From Sphagnum compactum (lineage: Eukaryota; Bryophyta; Sphagnopsida; Sphagnales): 64,000 nucleotides of DNA. The stretch lies in contig OZ234494.1 in the NCBI GenBank assembly GCA_965153455.1, positions 6,200,001 to 6,264,000 on the forward strand. The letters run 5' to 3'. The notes under the pieces are model-generated. The model saw only the letters and a list, made by a program, of their open reading frames with translations, was not told the DNA's origin and did no database searches. The position numbers and the translations under genes are program-made. Shown here piece after piece: positions 1-13,930 of the stretch (position 1 is the first letter of the stretch; every line of letters starts with the position of its first letter).

Positions 1-172
1 TGATGTGAATCGAAACGAGGGCTACCCACCATTGATGTTCACATCAACGGAGCCCTCCTACTACCCACCATTGATGTGAATCGAACAAGGGCTACCCACC
101 GTTGATGTGAATCGAACAAGGGCTACCCACCGTTGATGTGAACATCAACCGAGCCCTCCTACCCACTATTGA
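1..172. repeat. Tandem repeat of about 32-36 bp
   Basis: Five imperfect units share the core TTGATGTGAA(T)C and GGGCTACCCACC. Two alternate forms are interleaved: one reads GAATCGAACAAGG, the other ACATCAACGGAGCCCTCC. The array is cut by the window edge, so its full size is unknown. It runs into a poly-C tract at about 190-212. No protein reading is credible. Confidence 0.85.
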
Positions 173-406
173 TGGAGGTGGAAATGGAGGCCCCCCCCCC
201 CCCCCACCCCCCCAAAAAGTGCAACCAGCAGATGACAGCCTGTTCCAACTAGGAAAGAAAAAGAGCTCAAAAAGGTACTTGAAAAGATACATTTGGAGAG
301 GATAGGGGACTCATGTTTGGGCTTAGTCAGCAAAACTCTCCACTTGTCGCTTTCCCATTGGTGGGTTTTCAAGAGCCAAACGCTTTCTCATTGGTTGGTG
401 GCTTTA

Positions 407-577
407 AACAATTGGTGGTTTTGCCATTATTGGTTGCTCAAATTTAATTTTTTAACATTGGTGGCTTTGCCATTATTGGCTGCTCAATTTACTTTTTTAA
501 CATTGGTGGCTTTGCCATTATTGGTTGCTCAATTTTTTTAACATTGGTGACTTTGCCATTATTGGTTGCTCAATTGG
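407..577. repeat. Tandem repeat of 41-47 bp, four units
   Basis: Units begin near 407, 454, 499 and 540 and share AACATTGGTGGCTTTGCCAT followed by TATTGGTTGCTCAATT. Differences lie mainly in the length of the T run at the unit end. The open frame across it comes from the repeat and is not a gene. Confidence 0.85.
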
Positions 578-3500
578 CTACTCTAATCTAGTCTACTCTA
601 GTCTACCACACACTACTTTTTTAAAATATTACTTGTGTTTTTCTTTTTCTTTCTTTTTCTTTTTTTTTCGGGTTTCATTCTAGACTCAAGCTCAACTTCA
701 AAACTTGGATTCATCTGAATGAAAAAAAATTAAAAAAATAAAAAATAGTCTATTTGCAACACAAAATGGCAAAGCACTACTTTGTGCAACCTAACCTGCA
801 ATCTAAATTTTTTGGAATTTTCGACAACATGGCTAATTTTTTTTCAAAAAATTCAACAACATAAACAATAATAATAATAATAATAATAAAATTTATGCCG
901 AAGTCGCCCATGTACTATAACAACAACCCACCCAACAATTTGTGTCTATTGTTTATGTGGATCTATGGAAGTAAGATTTGAGTGAAACTCGTTGTAAAAC
1001 ATCATCCCCTCACAATGCTGGATGTTACATTTATTTTATTTTATTATTTATTTTATTGGGGTGGGGCCACAAACTGACAAAATCTATTGCAGAGGAAAAA
1101 GCAAGAGTTGGTATTGACTATTAACTTCTGAACATACCTCCTCATCTTGAAGTGTGTCAAAGGATGCATATCCAAAACCCACCATACCATACCCACTACC
1201 CAAACCCTAAACCCTAAACCCTTATCATGAGTCAGATGAAGGAAAACCAAAGAATTTGTAAGAGCTGAGGCAGCAAGGTGAATGAATGGTATCAACCAGT
1301 GTTGGATGGATGGATGGATCTTACTTTTCTTTTTCCTTTTTCCAAATACCCAGTGGGCAGGTTTTTTTTTTTTGTTTTTCTAATTAAATTTTCTAATTAT
1401 TTTATTTTATTTCTTTATTTTAAATTGATTTTTTTTGTTACACATAGGTTATTGAATAATCAGATTTTGAAATTTTTGGTACCCACTTGTTATACCCCCC
1501 CCCCCCCCTTATCAATTTTCTTGGGGTTTTTTGTTTTTTTTTTTTGGTGGTAACACCCACTTGGTATGCTTAAGAGTCAGGTTTCCAATACCCATAATAA
1601 GAATCATCTAGTTTTGTGTCAAGGTAGGTTATTGTGCCCCCTCCCCTCCCCTCCCAAAAAGAATGACCTTGGAATTTTTCTCTCAATTGAAGTCTAGTTC
1701 ACACAATTGTCCACAACTTCTATAACTACAATATCGCAATACCTTGGCAAATTTGGCACACGAATGTCGAATAATTAAGTTAAGTGTAGTTTCTTGGTTC
1801 AACACTTGGGTAGGTAGTTTCAACCTTGGTAAATAATGAAAAAAATCAACCTACTTTTTATACTTAATTGAGATCGAAAGTTTTTTTTTTTTTTTTTTTT
1901 GGGTCTATTTATAAAATAACACCAAAAATATCTATCCAAATATTATTTTTAGTTATATAGAAATCATGACGAGGATCCTAATATGTAGAAGACCTAAGTA
2001 AATTTTATAAAAAATTTATGTAAAAAAAAAATTACAATATCTTTTTGGGATGAGATTAAGTATAAAAATGTTTATAGGCTCAGAGGGGATTTAAAAGTAG
2101 GATTTAGACCTAGTTTTGTGGACTCCAAAATCAAAACACAATTGCACAAAACAATTTTTGATAAGAAAAATATTGGCTAAACGATATAGCCTTTTTTTTT
2201 AAAAGTAAAAGTTGTTGCCGAGTGGGTAAGATTACTAGTAGAAAATAATTCAACAAATTTGAGATGAACTCTCAAGGCATTTTGATAATGATTGGGAAGT
2301 TGAAAATTGAGTTGAAAAGATTCACTATTAAAAAGCTTAAAAAGGGCGCAACCAATATTTCTTAAAGATTTTGGTTGCGCACATTTATAAGCTTGGTTTT
2401 GTTCATTTCCACATATCAACTCTTGTAATGCAAAAATGTGTTACAAATAATTAAATTTATAAACCTGCACAACATTCGCACCAAAAAAATGGAGGTTCAA
2501 ATCTTTTGCATGAAAAGGGTTAAGTAAAGAATTGCTTATTTTTGCACAAGATTGTTTGCAATAATAGTAAGTAGTTTAATTATTTTGTTTCTCAAACAAA
2601 AAGGCTAATGACATCAAATAGACTATATTATGTTTTATAAGTTTTGGAACTTCATACTACAAAAAATTTAGACTATCGTAAAGAAAAACATAAGTTTTAT
2701 CAACATAACAACAAAAATTGACTATAACATTTAAAGGTTTGGTCAAGTTATTTAGCCCGATTCAAAATATTTGCCAATATGACAAGTTTTTTTTTGACAG
2801 TATAATTTCCTATTAAACTAATAATAATATTAAATCTAGTTACATTTATGAAGGTTGTTGCACCCTTTGTCAAAGCTATTAGTATGGGAGGCCACTATTA
2901 GAAATAAAGTCCTAACAAAATTGTCATGTAACACAATGTGAGGTTGACATGCATTACTTATGTTTTATGTTTTATTATTTAGGAAATAAAAACCTAACAA
3001 ACATACCGTTTTTTTAATGTAAAGAAAAAACCAACATCACTTACTTGAATTTAAGGATGTTGAAAAGGAGAGGAAAAAGATTTTTAAAATAATAATAATG
3101 ATCCTATGTTGATGAAAATTACTATTATATGAAAAAAAAACCCAAGAGATTGAAAAAAAATCTCCATATATTATTTTATTTCATTGTAGTGGCTTGACAA
3201 GTTGAAAATGGTGACAAGTCAAAAATATATTGTGTAATTTTCAAGGTAGAACTTTGTTTCAACTGAATTACAAAAAAAAAATACCATATAAAAAAAACAA
3301 GGCGGTTTTATTGCATACTTTGCTTTTAACGCAAATGCCACATGTATTTTGTATTAAATTAAAAAAAAACCACACCAAAACATGGTCACAATTGTTGTAC
3401 CTTCAGCCTTCTATAATCAAAATCTAGTTTTATTATACAAACAATTCCAGTCCACTTTAATCTATCATATGGATATTAAAAAAAATCTTGATTTAAAAAC

Positions 3501-4040
3501 AATATCAGTTTTTCAACAACTTTTTGAACTTATTTTTTACATGTATAATTATTTATGTTTTTGCTTAAATCAACCAATACAAGCAAAGTAATATGTCAAC
3601 AAAAATGGTTAATGATGTCCGAACATGGGCATAATGTGGCTTTATTATTTTATGTTTGATTTGTCATGGGACAAGAGATGAAAGAATTTAATAGGGTGAT
3701 TTAATCACCAAAGGATTATAACCACTTATTAACTTAAAAGCCCACTTTGCTAATTAAGGACACAAAGCTTGATCAATAGAGTTGGGCCACTATATAGCAA
3801 AGTTTTTTTGCCCATTTGGAAAATCGCAAAAAAAATTGGAAAATTCCTACAAAAAACATTTTGTTAAAAAAAACAGTAATATCAAATATTGTCAATATTT
3901 AAGCTAATAGATGATTTGTTCTTCTAACAAATAACGAGATTTGAATTCATGTTTTCAAATTCAGAATTTGACACTTTCACCTATTAAGATATACTCACCC
4001 TTTTATTTCCCAATTTAAACATTAGCATACTCACTATCAA
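578..4040. other. AT-rich intergenic DNA without a recognisable gene
   Basis: Strongly AT-rich sequence with homopolymer runs, an (AAT)n tract near 868-889, and a short telomere-like run of three CCCTAAA units at about 1202-1222. Short open frames here lack family resemblance and are low-complexity. Confidence 0.7.
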
Positions 4041-4044
4041 ATTT

Positions 4045-4447
4045 GAACTGATAAGTCATAGGAACATATTTTGAAATTGTTGAAATAGATTTCAAATTAT
4101 GATTCAATAATGCATGTGAGTTGGTGAAGAAGAAAACAAACAATAGAAAACATACTCATATTTTTCCCACCATTGAAACACTAAAGAAGACATATAATAT
4201 CCTTCACATCCATTTGGTAATGTTTGAAAATTGAAATTTTTTTATATTTGACAAGTTTTTTAATTGCGTCACTTGTGATGGTATTTAGATTTGAATCTTC
4301 ATCATTTCCTTGGTTTACAAAATCACTTTTAAATTCTACCATTGGATGCACATGGTGATGACATTTTAAGAACATAGGGAACAAAGATTTCCTATCATAT
4401 TCTTCAACAATAGTCACACCTTGCTCACAACCAATGAATGAATGCAT
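4045..4447 (-). pseudogene. Decayed hAT-like transposase C-terminal fragment
   Basis: The minus strand reads an open stretch of about 88 codons with segments such as YDRKSLFPMFLKCHHHVHPM and FKHYQMDVKDI. After a stop and a frame change it continues with MFSIVCFLLHQ. These resemble the region before and within the C-terminal dimerisation domain of plant hAT (Ac-like) transposases, where a DVKDI-like stretch is followed by a Trp-Trp pair and a hydrophobic segment. Stops and a frameshift interrupt it, and neither terminal repeats nor the N-terminal BED finger are visible. The identification is from memory of the family, not from a search. Confidence 0.45.
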
Positions 4448-6429
4448 TCAACAAAACTTTTTAGACCTAGGGTCAAACATCAATGGAAACACATTATGGG
4501 TTTTTCTTTTTTCACAATTCCTTATAGGAATCCAAAACATCACAAACTCCATTTTTGTGGTTAGGAGCAAACAAAGTGAATCCAACAACTCCTAAATCAT
4601 CTTGCATCAAATTGTGCAGGGACAATGAGACTTAAACTTTTTCCCTAAATTTCATGCTCATGGTTATGGCAAATTGCAACACATCATTAAACAACCATCA
4701 ACAATGAAATTAGTTCAAAACACGAATAATCACAACAAGAGAGATCATTCACAATGATTTGAGAGATGTGTCATGTTAGAAGATGTGGTATTCAATTACC
4801 CATTCTTATAATAGTTTCTTTATTACAACAAAAAACAATGGCCTCTCAAAATTATAACATTTATTAAAACATAATTAATTTGCTAACAAACTTGCAAACC
4901 GTGATTCCAACATCAAATGTTAATATTTTCATTTCCAATAAAAACATCAATTTGAAAAATATTTTAAAGTTAAAAATTAAAAACTATTTTTTTTTCACAA
5001 AAATATTCAAGGTGAAAAACCAAAATCAACACAAGCTCTATTCCACTCTTGTTTGCATATCCCATATTTTTAAAGCCAATTTAAACATTTTGTCAAATAT
5101 GCTTGTGTAGATCTAATAAACACATATTAAAATTTTCTACAAACTTCTTTGTCCATTGTAGCATATCGAAGATGCCTTAAAAAAACATGTGTAAACCAAG
5201 TGTCTTGAAAACTTTTCTCCAAACCCAAAGTTTCATAACTCACAACAATATAAATAAAGTCATTACATTAATATTTGGCCTTTCATCTTTCACTTAAAGC
5301 AATGTTTTTTTTTCTTCAACCCATATTGATCCAATAATCCTATTAATTTTATTGCCAAACCTTGTTTTTTAGTTTATATAGCATCAACATCAAATAAATT
5401 GACACGTTGACATGTTGTGGTTGCAATTTACCTCCCAAGAAATTAATTCCAAAAATAAAAACATCAATGTGTGCTCCCATAGACATCCATAAATGAAAGC
5501 TTGTAATTATCCTTTTTGAAAGGGTCTATTGCACCAAAAAGAAATTGAAATTGCACTTTTAAACACATTAGTTTTTTTTTATTGGTTGTTTTCTTAGATT
5601 GCTTCCATTGACTATTCACTTGCTCCTCAATTTTTTGCAATAATAAAATGTTTTAGATCCACATGTTGTCACTCCATTGGATTTGAAATATGATCTTAAA
5701 ACTTTCCTCGACTTAGTTGTTGGATTTGAAGCATTGATTGGACTGTTAAAGGAAAATATACAATATGTGCATTAATATATTTTATAATTGGTGATAGTAC
5801 ACCCTATACTATACTGTATAAATGGTGGTAGGCACTAAATTGAAACAACGTAAATTTTCAAAATTTTCAAAATTATGAATCCCATTATTTTTTTGGTTAA
5901 TAATTATTGCATATGGATTTTGATTTGGGAATCAATCATTCATTGTCCATATAAACTGGGGAATCATTTGCCATGATCTATGTTAGAGAATCCTTGCTAT
6001 AGAAATTAAGTCTTTCCATGAAAATCTTACACCTACAATCCTGATGGAAATGCAAACTTTCTCAAATGTGTTTCAAGCCCTTTGAGAAAACTAGTTGTTT
6101 TTGGGTGTTGTCAAGGAATTCAATGCAAAATTCTCAATGTGAAGGAGATGATCATGGGCTAGCTTGATGGTATCCTCATATCTAAGATACAGAGGTTGTA
6201 CAATTGGTTGCAAATTCAACATACATGTTCCATGAATCTCAATTCTAATGGATACGCATCTGATACTCCGTGGCTCCTAGTTGAGGACGAGGCCTTGAGA
6301 GCTATCCAAAGGTACTACCATGTGGTGAGGATATGTTGCCTCAATTTGTGTGGCCTTTGAAAAGAGCTTTTCAAGACCATGTCACACACTCCAATCAACG
6401 GTGATTGGACCCTCTCTTACACATTTCTA

Positions 6430-6790
6430 TGGTCGAAAGTTAAATTATCAATTTGATTCTTGACCATTCTTTTAATGATAACTTATGTTTCAAATTTTCA
6501 AATGGAAAATAAGACCCACTTTAGATATTTGATCTTCAAGACCTTTTCAATGGATTAAAGAAGCTTCAATATAAACAAAGGTTTAATCCCCCAAACCTAA
6601 TTCTAAACATTTGGGACATTGGGGATTCCAATTCCCAAATTAATGTGAATCCACTTTGGAATGTTGGGATTCACTCTCTTGCAATTTCCCACACTTGTGG
6701 GAATGTCTTCAAATCCCATAATACATTTTTACGCTACTATCCTTGTCATGTTTTAGCCTTTGGCACTAGCCCAAAGTTAGGGTTGTGACA
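6430..6790 (+). repeat. Dispersed repeat, copy A (partner at 29.55-29.90 kb)
   Basis: The same order of words occurs here and at 29555-29900: a TCAATTTGAT...TTGACC start, a run ending GATCTTCAA, then ACATTTGGGACATTGGGGATTCC-like text, CACACTTGTGGGAATGT-like text and an AAT/AAC-rich end. The copies differ by many substitutions and small indels, so this is an old dispersed element in the same orientation. Confidence 0.65.
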
Positions 6791-9110
6791 TTTACATTAT
6801 TAATGATGTTTTTAAAAGACAAAAAACACTATTTTTGGGCTTTAAAATATGTTGAAAACGTATTTTATAATTATAGGATTACTTTTAGACTTATTCAAAT
6901 GTTAAATTGATATAGATAAACATGATTGCACAAGTTCAAGAAACATTTTCAACACAAATTTAGTTTTTGAAACTTGCAAACATGTTTAAAAAACATTGGT
7001 TACACTTGAAGTGGATTAACATAGTTAGATCCAACCAAAATAATCTATAAACATGTCCTCCATAGTTGGTTTCTCCATTATGGTTTAATTCATGAAAAAT
7101 TTACAACTTTTATTTTCAATTATTATATTTTCATTCCTAATGGATTCCAATAAAGCTCGAAACAACCATGCAAAGGAAGGGTTCTATGAAATTAAAATAA
7201 TTGGAACATTGGTTGTGAAGGAGTTATAACTCAAAATGGAGTGGAGTAAGTTTGAAGGAACATGAAACACAAAGTTGCTCAAACTTGAAGTAAAGTGAAT
7301 GCATAGGAGCACAAGTGAAGGTGTAGAAATAGAAATGTGAAATTGTTAGAGCCGAAAGCAAAGTGAAGGAATAGGAACATCAAAAGGCAAAAGAGTGTAG
7401 GAGCAATAGAAAAAGTAAGAAAAAAAAAAACCAAGGAACATGATAAGGAGTGTGAAACATGAACACAACATATGAAGAACAAAAGTCATTGTGCATTAAT
7501 AAACTTGCAAAACACCAAACACCCAAGAAAGAACAAAAAGAAATCAAAAACTCAAATTTCAAATTAAAACACAATAGTGCAACAAAAACATGAAAGTTCA
7601 AGAATGTTTTACAAATTCAAGCAAAATCAAGCTTTTTCTTGCGCCCTTTCATTCTTGTGGAAGCATTGCTTTTACAAAATAATTGTTGAAAAACCATTAA
7701 GTGCCACCTTAAACCTTAAACCTTAAGTACTTTAATCACTTTAAACCTGAAACTTTGGAAACCATAATCTAAACAAATTAAGCATAGACCTTACCTAATA
7801 AGCTAAACCCTAGACCCTAACTACCTAAACCTCTAACCCTTAGCCTTAAAAATTAAACCCAACTATCCTCCTTTGCCCTACTTGGGTATCTTGTGTGTGA
7901 AAGATGTCTTACGATGTTGGTTCTCATTTTCATGAGAAGCAACGAGACGAATATCATTTTGAGTATCATTTGTTGTGATACCTTTTAGTTTTATGGTGAA
8001 TGCCGATTATAACCTTTGTTGGTTCTCACCCTATTCATGAGAACCACTCAACATTGGAATTAATTGCATCACATACACAAGATCTTGTATAATATCTCTG
8101 TTGTTCACAAAAATGGTGCATTTTTTAAATATACACAAACTCTAAATGTCTTTTTTTTTTCTAAAGTCAAAAGCTATGTGAGGGACAAGAATAGTTTTCA
8201 ACACAAAGAAATCTTAGGCCCAGAAAAACAAGCTATTGTGGAAGGCCCAGAATTTTTTGTTCATTTTCAATTGAAACAACAAAATGGTCCCACACAACTT
8301 CCGTGTTGTGTCCATTGATATTTTCAAAAGGGCTAATGCACTAGATGTTGAAACGTTATCACAATGTGGTCTTAAAACTTCAACTATAATATATCATCAT
8401 CAAAATCATTCATTAAATAACAAAGTTCATAGTCATGTGCATTTTGAAAGTCTTTCATGTTAAAGAATGAAAGCATGCATGAGATTTTATAAATGGTTCA
8501 AAGTTCAACCCATGGATGCCAAATGACAATAAAATTACAAAACCATGAATGCCATTCAGGCCAATAGAGTCACAACAAAACCACAAAGAGCCAAAAGTGA
8601 ACACAAGCATGCAAGAAACACAAAGTTGTCCAAAATCCAAAACTCAAAAGGGGTTGAATGTGAACATTTTCTTGCATAAAGCTTCAACATGAGATTTAAA
8701 CATACATGAGACGACTCGGCAATCTCCATTAAATCAAAAATCCAAGCTCGAATTTGGAAGTTGGATCAAATTAAAGTCAATGTCATGGACAATTAATCTT
8801 GCTCAATCTTCAACACTATTTTACATAAAACTTCAACACAAACTTCAATTGATTGAGAACTCAATATTTTAAGGTCAAAGGATTAAGAACCTACTTGGGT
8901 AGAGTATGGAAAGCTTTACGTCAATTTTTAAATAAAAAAAAGTGATACATGACCAATAAGGGCCTTGTCCAATCTTTATAATATATATAGGGGGGTTAGG
9001 TTTTCTTCTTAGTTTTTAATCAAATTCAAAGTAGAAATGTAAGTTACTAATAACCAACCCTTGGACTGTTGTTTATAACTGGCCGATTTTCAGTAAATGG
9101 CTCACATTGG

Positions 9111-9172
9111 TATATATAGATAATAATAATAATAATAATAATAATACTATTATTATTATTATCTATATATAC
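9111..9172. repeat. (AAT)n/(ATT)n palindrome flanked by TATATAGA/TCTATATA
   Basis: TATATAGATAATAATAAT is followed by ATTATTATCTATATA, forming a nearly perfect inverted repeat around a short centre (ATACT). It is a microsatellite that can fold into a hairpin. Confidence 0.85.
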
Positions 9173-11108
9173 ATATATAATTACTATTCTTTATTATTAT
9201 TTTTGAAATTGCAAGTTGCAACTGAAAAAAATGGCAAACCACCACACAAGGGCCAAAATTGAAAACAAACATCATAAGATTCATCCTTGGAGTAATCTTT
9301 GTGAAGTCCATGAATTGCATGGTGTTGCCTTATTCGCACCCACCTTCCATATATTGACGTTGGCCATTGGAAGATCCAAAATCACTTAAAAACGAGAATG
9401 GATTTGCAAATGGAAAATACATGCTACCAACCAAACACTTGAACTACCAAGGAAAACAACTCATGGAAAACATCATTGGGGATTCATGGGAAATTAATTA
9501 GTAGTAATTTAGCCTTTTCTAACAATGCAAGGTTGCTTCCTATGTGATAATAATTAGACCCCTTTGCCAAAAAGAACAATAATCTAAGTATTTTTCCATG
9601 GGAAAATGTCAATTCCTTGATATCTTCATATCTATTCAAAACACCTTGGTTCCTTTGCTAACATTTATTACACATCATTAGAACTCAACCATTTTGGGTG
9701 GGTGTAAATATGAGTGAACCAATTTTTGGACTTTAAAAAAAATAAAATACAAAATGTTTGTCATTTAAATAATCATTTTGATTCAAAAGAAATTTCTATA
9801 GGGACTTAGTTTAAGGATACCAATTTGAATATGTATTTAATTTAGTTATTAAATTCTCATAATTTAAAAAAACACAAGAAATATGGACTTTCAAAATTGA
9901 ACATTATGGACAATAATTTTGATAATAAACTTTGAAAATGGTCCAATTGTTTATGATGTTTTAATTCGGGACTTGATTTTGGTTAGATAACATATTAAAA
10001 ATTTGAAAAGTTTTGCATGATGGCGTTTGTAAAATTTTATCTATGAATTTTTAAACAAGTTTAAAAATAGAAAATTTCAAATTTTCATTAAAAAGTTTAA
10101 TTTTATTTTTTTTTGGAATTATTCTTGTGCACATGTGTTAAGAAAAGGGACGTCTAAATGAATTTTAGATTAAGTGAAAAAAAATGCCCAAAGAACCAAT
10201 GGAAAACTTTTGTAATTCACTCTGACCCACAAAAATATCCTTATTTTGAACTTTAAAAAGTGATAATTTATAGTAGGCCATTGGTTCACTCATTCTTGCA
10301 CCCACCCTTTTTTGAATACTAGTCATTTTGACGATAGACAAAATCTTGCTCAAATAAATAATTAGAGAAATGATCGTTGAATTTAAAGAATAAATGCATT
10401 CACACCTAATATGTGGGCCTCTCTACCTGGGTCTAGCACATCCAAAAATAGTGTGAAAGTTATTTCCCCATCCCCACCCATAAACATGAAATCATAGAAA
10501 GTGTAGAATGAGGGTCATTTAAATGCTATCACATGGGCAATTGCAATATATTTGTAGAATTGCAGCTATAGTCATCACCAATTGTCCCACTATTGTATTT
10601 GTGATCAATAGTAGGTCTAGGGTTTAGGGTTTAGAACAACTTGATATCACATGGTAACATAGAACAATCAAGTCAGCTCGTGTGCACAACATGGTAAGCA
10701 GATTGTGATTGCAAGTGACAAGAAGTAGACTTCGGTAATGTCCACTTTGTTGAAAGTGTTTCCAACCATTGATTGCTCTTGCATGGAATTTTTTTTTTTG
10801 GATTTTTGGATTTTTGCAACTCATAAGTTCAAGTTAGAATCATCATGTTTCTTCTTTGGAAATCAAGCTAAGCTTCATGAGCTTGTTATCAGCTGCTGAA
10901 AGCCACAAAGCTTCACTTGAACAAGTTGACACACCTTTGAGCTCTTTGAGCTTCAACACATCTGCACTTTGATGAATCCAGGGTGCACATAGCACTGAGG
11001 GGACTGTGATCAATGAGCAAATTAAGGAGGTGAGTACTTTTAAGGCCTCAACGCAACTCCCTTGATCCCAACAGTTTCATCTAGGAGCCTTAGAAAAAGC
11101 CATGCACT

Positions 11109-12446
11109 ATGACAGCTGCCGATAAGCCCCCCCCGCCCATGAAGGTATGCTACATATCAGCTACCCAACTTCTTTGGCACATGGAGAAAGAGATGGACAT
11201 TGCAAAGCTTCTACACATTCACATGGGTCCAATTGTTTGCCCTGAGATATATGTACATCAAATACATCGCATTCACGAGCAGATTGTTTGTCTTGGAAAG
11301 ATGGCAAGACAAAAAAAAATGGCAATGAATTTCCATGCTTGCTGCTTATCACCGATGTATTATGATTCATTTGGTTTGAAAAGCAGTGTGCCTCCTCCTA
11401 AAGGTTTTCCAAAGAGGCTTGGATGACAGATTCCTTTCTAGCTTTTTTTGCCTCAGATTCAAACTGATGACAGAGAAGCAATTTGCAGACTGGAAAGAAT
11501 AGTTTCCAGGAATTATGATTGTCCTTCACCAAGACAAAAGCTCTGCAAGCTCTGGATTCAAAGGAGATCCAGGACAGGTTACTGCTGCTCAAGGCAATTC
11601 AAGAGTTCAGGTAAGGTTCATTGTACAAGAATTGGGCATCTCGATCAGAGATATACCTTCTCATGCTGCATCAATCAGCAGTAGCAACCAAAGATATTTT
11701 CATTTGTTTTTTTGTCTCATGTTTGTCATGGAACCGGATTCATTTGAACCTAGTCTCTTTGTCTTCATCCAGGATGATGATTGTCTCTGGCTTTAGAGCA
11801 ACTCACTGGTGCTCAGTATGTAACCCTGCAAATTAAAATTGGATGAAGAAAAGTCAAAACATGCCAGTTTGGCTCAGCAAATTGGTTTTGGCACAACATT
11901 CTTGTGATGCAGCAAGAAAGCAGGTTTGGCAACAGATTGAGCAGAAGTTGGGGTGTGGTTGATTGCCCAAGAGATTGAAAATCTGGGGTACATGATGGAG
12001 TCCTGCGAGTGGAAGAAGATGTATCAACTGTGACAAAATGAGGGCAAACTGATGAGGAGAGTATGAGTCTAGTACTCATGGAAAGAGTGCGCCATAAATG
12101 GGAAAGATGTAAAGGAAAATGAAGTTTGTGCAGAAAAGAAAACCAAGAAGCAAGAGGAGGAGCAAAATGCTTCACAAAGAGATTCAGAAAAGGAAAGAAC
12201 ATCTGGTGCAGTTGGAGAAGCTGTAGTATTGCAGGCAGGCTGAAAGGAGAACTGCGACACCAAGGAAAAGGGTTTCAGTTGTGGATGAATAAAGGACTGT
12301 CTATATTTCTGAAAGAACCTCTACTCCAAGTCAACTCCATGAGAACAAAAACTCCGGTATCACCCATAGTCTTTCAAACCCAAAGAAGAAAACAGAACTT
12401 TACAAGACTTTTTCTGCCACCACCAGCCCACTGGTTGCAGGTGTAA
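11109..12446 (+). pseudogene. Unrecognised decayed coding region
   Basis: The DNA is less AT-rich than its surroundings and reads protein-like in several plus-strand pieces. One piece at 11109-11426 contains ICxEIYVHQIHRI-like text (VCPEIYVHQIHRIHEQIVCL) and a poly-Pro start. A second at about 12120-12445 reads AEKKTKKQEEEQNASQRDSE, and a shifted frame reads TPRKRVSVVDE then KKKTELYKTFSATTSPL before a stop. Several stops and frame changes separate them. This pattern suggests the dead copy of a charged, partly coiled-coil protein. I do not recognise the family, and a live gene with unusual introns cannot be excluded. Confidence 0.4.
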
Positions 12447-13050
12447 TGTAAAGAAAAACCTTAGTTTAAGGGGAAAAAGGAACTTTGAGTAGACAAAGTA
12501 GTGATTTATACTTACAAAGTGTCACACTCAACTAGAAACTCAAATCATACATGTAATCCAAGATATTGAGTTTTGCTGTGTGATCTAAATGATGTGAGTG
12601 AGTGAATTTTCAACACCAAGTGCATCCACTGAGTGTTGCAAAAATGAGTTCTGGGACTTGTATCACATGATTGCAAGAGGAATGAGACTATTTGAGAAGT
12701 TGGCTAGAGACCAGACTATGGATGGGTGACCCTCCAAAGATAACAAATGCCATAAATTCACAGATCACACCTTCAACAAGGAGCAAAACCTATGGTGTAA
12801 TGAGAAGGCTCTCAATCATGCTACTTCTGATTAGTACTTCGTTGGACTCATGGACAAACTAAATATTAGCTACTTATGAGTACCAGCTCTATTTGAACAA
12901 CTACACATTCAAAGGACCATGTTAAACTTTTGTCACTTGATAGTAAAGACACTTCTGAAACTATCAACCACTAAATGGAAAATCAAAAATCTCATTGTAG
13001 GTTCATTAAATCGGTGTAGTGTAATCTAGGAATGCATCTTAAGCACTAGA

Positions 13051-13201
13051 GAATGGGCCCTTGGTGACCAATTCTGCCAGGCAATCAGTCACCAGATAAG
13101 CCTACCACTATAAGCTTGGTGGCTGTGAGCCTGGCAACATTAGCCATCGGACTTGCCTGGTGACCACTTGCATGGCGGAATCAGCTACCGAGGGCCCATT
13201 C
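13051..13201. repeat. Imperfect inverted repeat, 50-nt arms, 51-nt loop
   Basis: The left arm (13051-13100) starts GAATGGGCCCTTGGTGACC. The reverse complement of the right arm (13152-13201) starts GAATGGGCCCTCGGTAGC. By eye about 38 of 50 positions match, with the outer 11 bases perfect. It could be a small fold-back element (MITE-like) or, less likely, a hairpin RNA precursor. No target-site duplication was confirmed. Confidence 0.65.
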
Positions 13202-13811
13202 CCCTGTGTAAATAGCAGATTCCCTGGTGATAAAAACCGGGTAAACTCCCTGTCCAGCAGAGTTCCTCTAGCAGCTGATTCCCCTGGAGAATCGCACCAT
13301 GGGTCCACCTAGTGGGTGGCCATTCTGTTTCATAGTTAGTTGATATTAGTTATTAAGTAGTGAAACAAAGAAACAAATGACCAACAGCATGATTGGAATT
13401 CCATTCATTCCACTGATAAATACTTCAAATCGTGATGGATGCAGCAATCAAAGCAATGTTCAAAATATAAGGTTTACAAAAAACACATTCATGCCAGAGT
13501 TCATTATGCCCTGGGTTGCCCTACTATAAAATCTAGGAGTCTGCGCACAAACTATCAAAGAAATGACAACCCTCACAACAACAGTAAAAGTATCAGTAAA
13601 ACCACAAAAAACAAGCTGTTGTTTCTATGGGATTTTTGCCAATCTTACATCTAGTCTCCTACATTTTAAGACTATAATGGTTCTGGACGCATATTTATGG
13701 GATTGTAGAGACAAGTCCAAAACCAACACTGTGAAGGTAATGCTTCTGTTAGCTTCAGCAAAACAAAGTTGACACTAGAAGAATAAGTGGCCATAAGTCG
13801 ACAAGTTTCAG

Positions 13812-13930
13812 TCACAAAGTATCAGACCATCACCTCCATTATAAATAGCAGGATTGAGCTGCCATGAGTGCCATTGAACTTCATCAGCTCCCTGCAGTGA
13901 ACTTCATTAGCTCCTAGCAGTGGGTGTAGA
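13812..13930 (+). repeat. Dispersed repeat (partner at about 41.79-41.89 kb)
   Basis: Shares GTCAC..AAAGT, AGACCATCAC, AGCTGCCAT, CAGCT and AGTGGGTGTA in the same order with an intronic segment of the GPT gene. The copies are diverged. The element type is not identified. Confidence 0.5.

Larger units (their letters stand above)
4448..10860. other. AT-rich intergenic DNA, probably old transposon debris
   Basis: About 6.4 kb with no open frame that resembles a protein family. It contains one copy of a dispersed repeat (6430-6790), degenerate CCCTAAA-like words at about 7680-7850, an (AAT)n/(ATT)n palindrome near 9115 and a TTTAGGG pair near 10620. I see nothing else to name. Confidence 0.65.

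Noticed and set aside
1202-1222. A true telomere end
   Set aside because: Only three CCCTAAA units, inside ordinary sequence on both sides.
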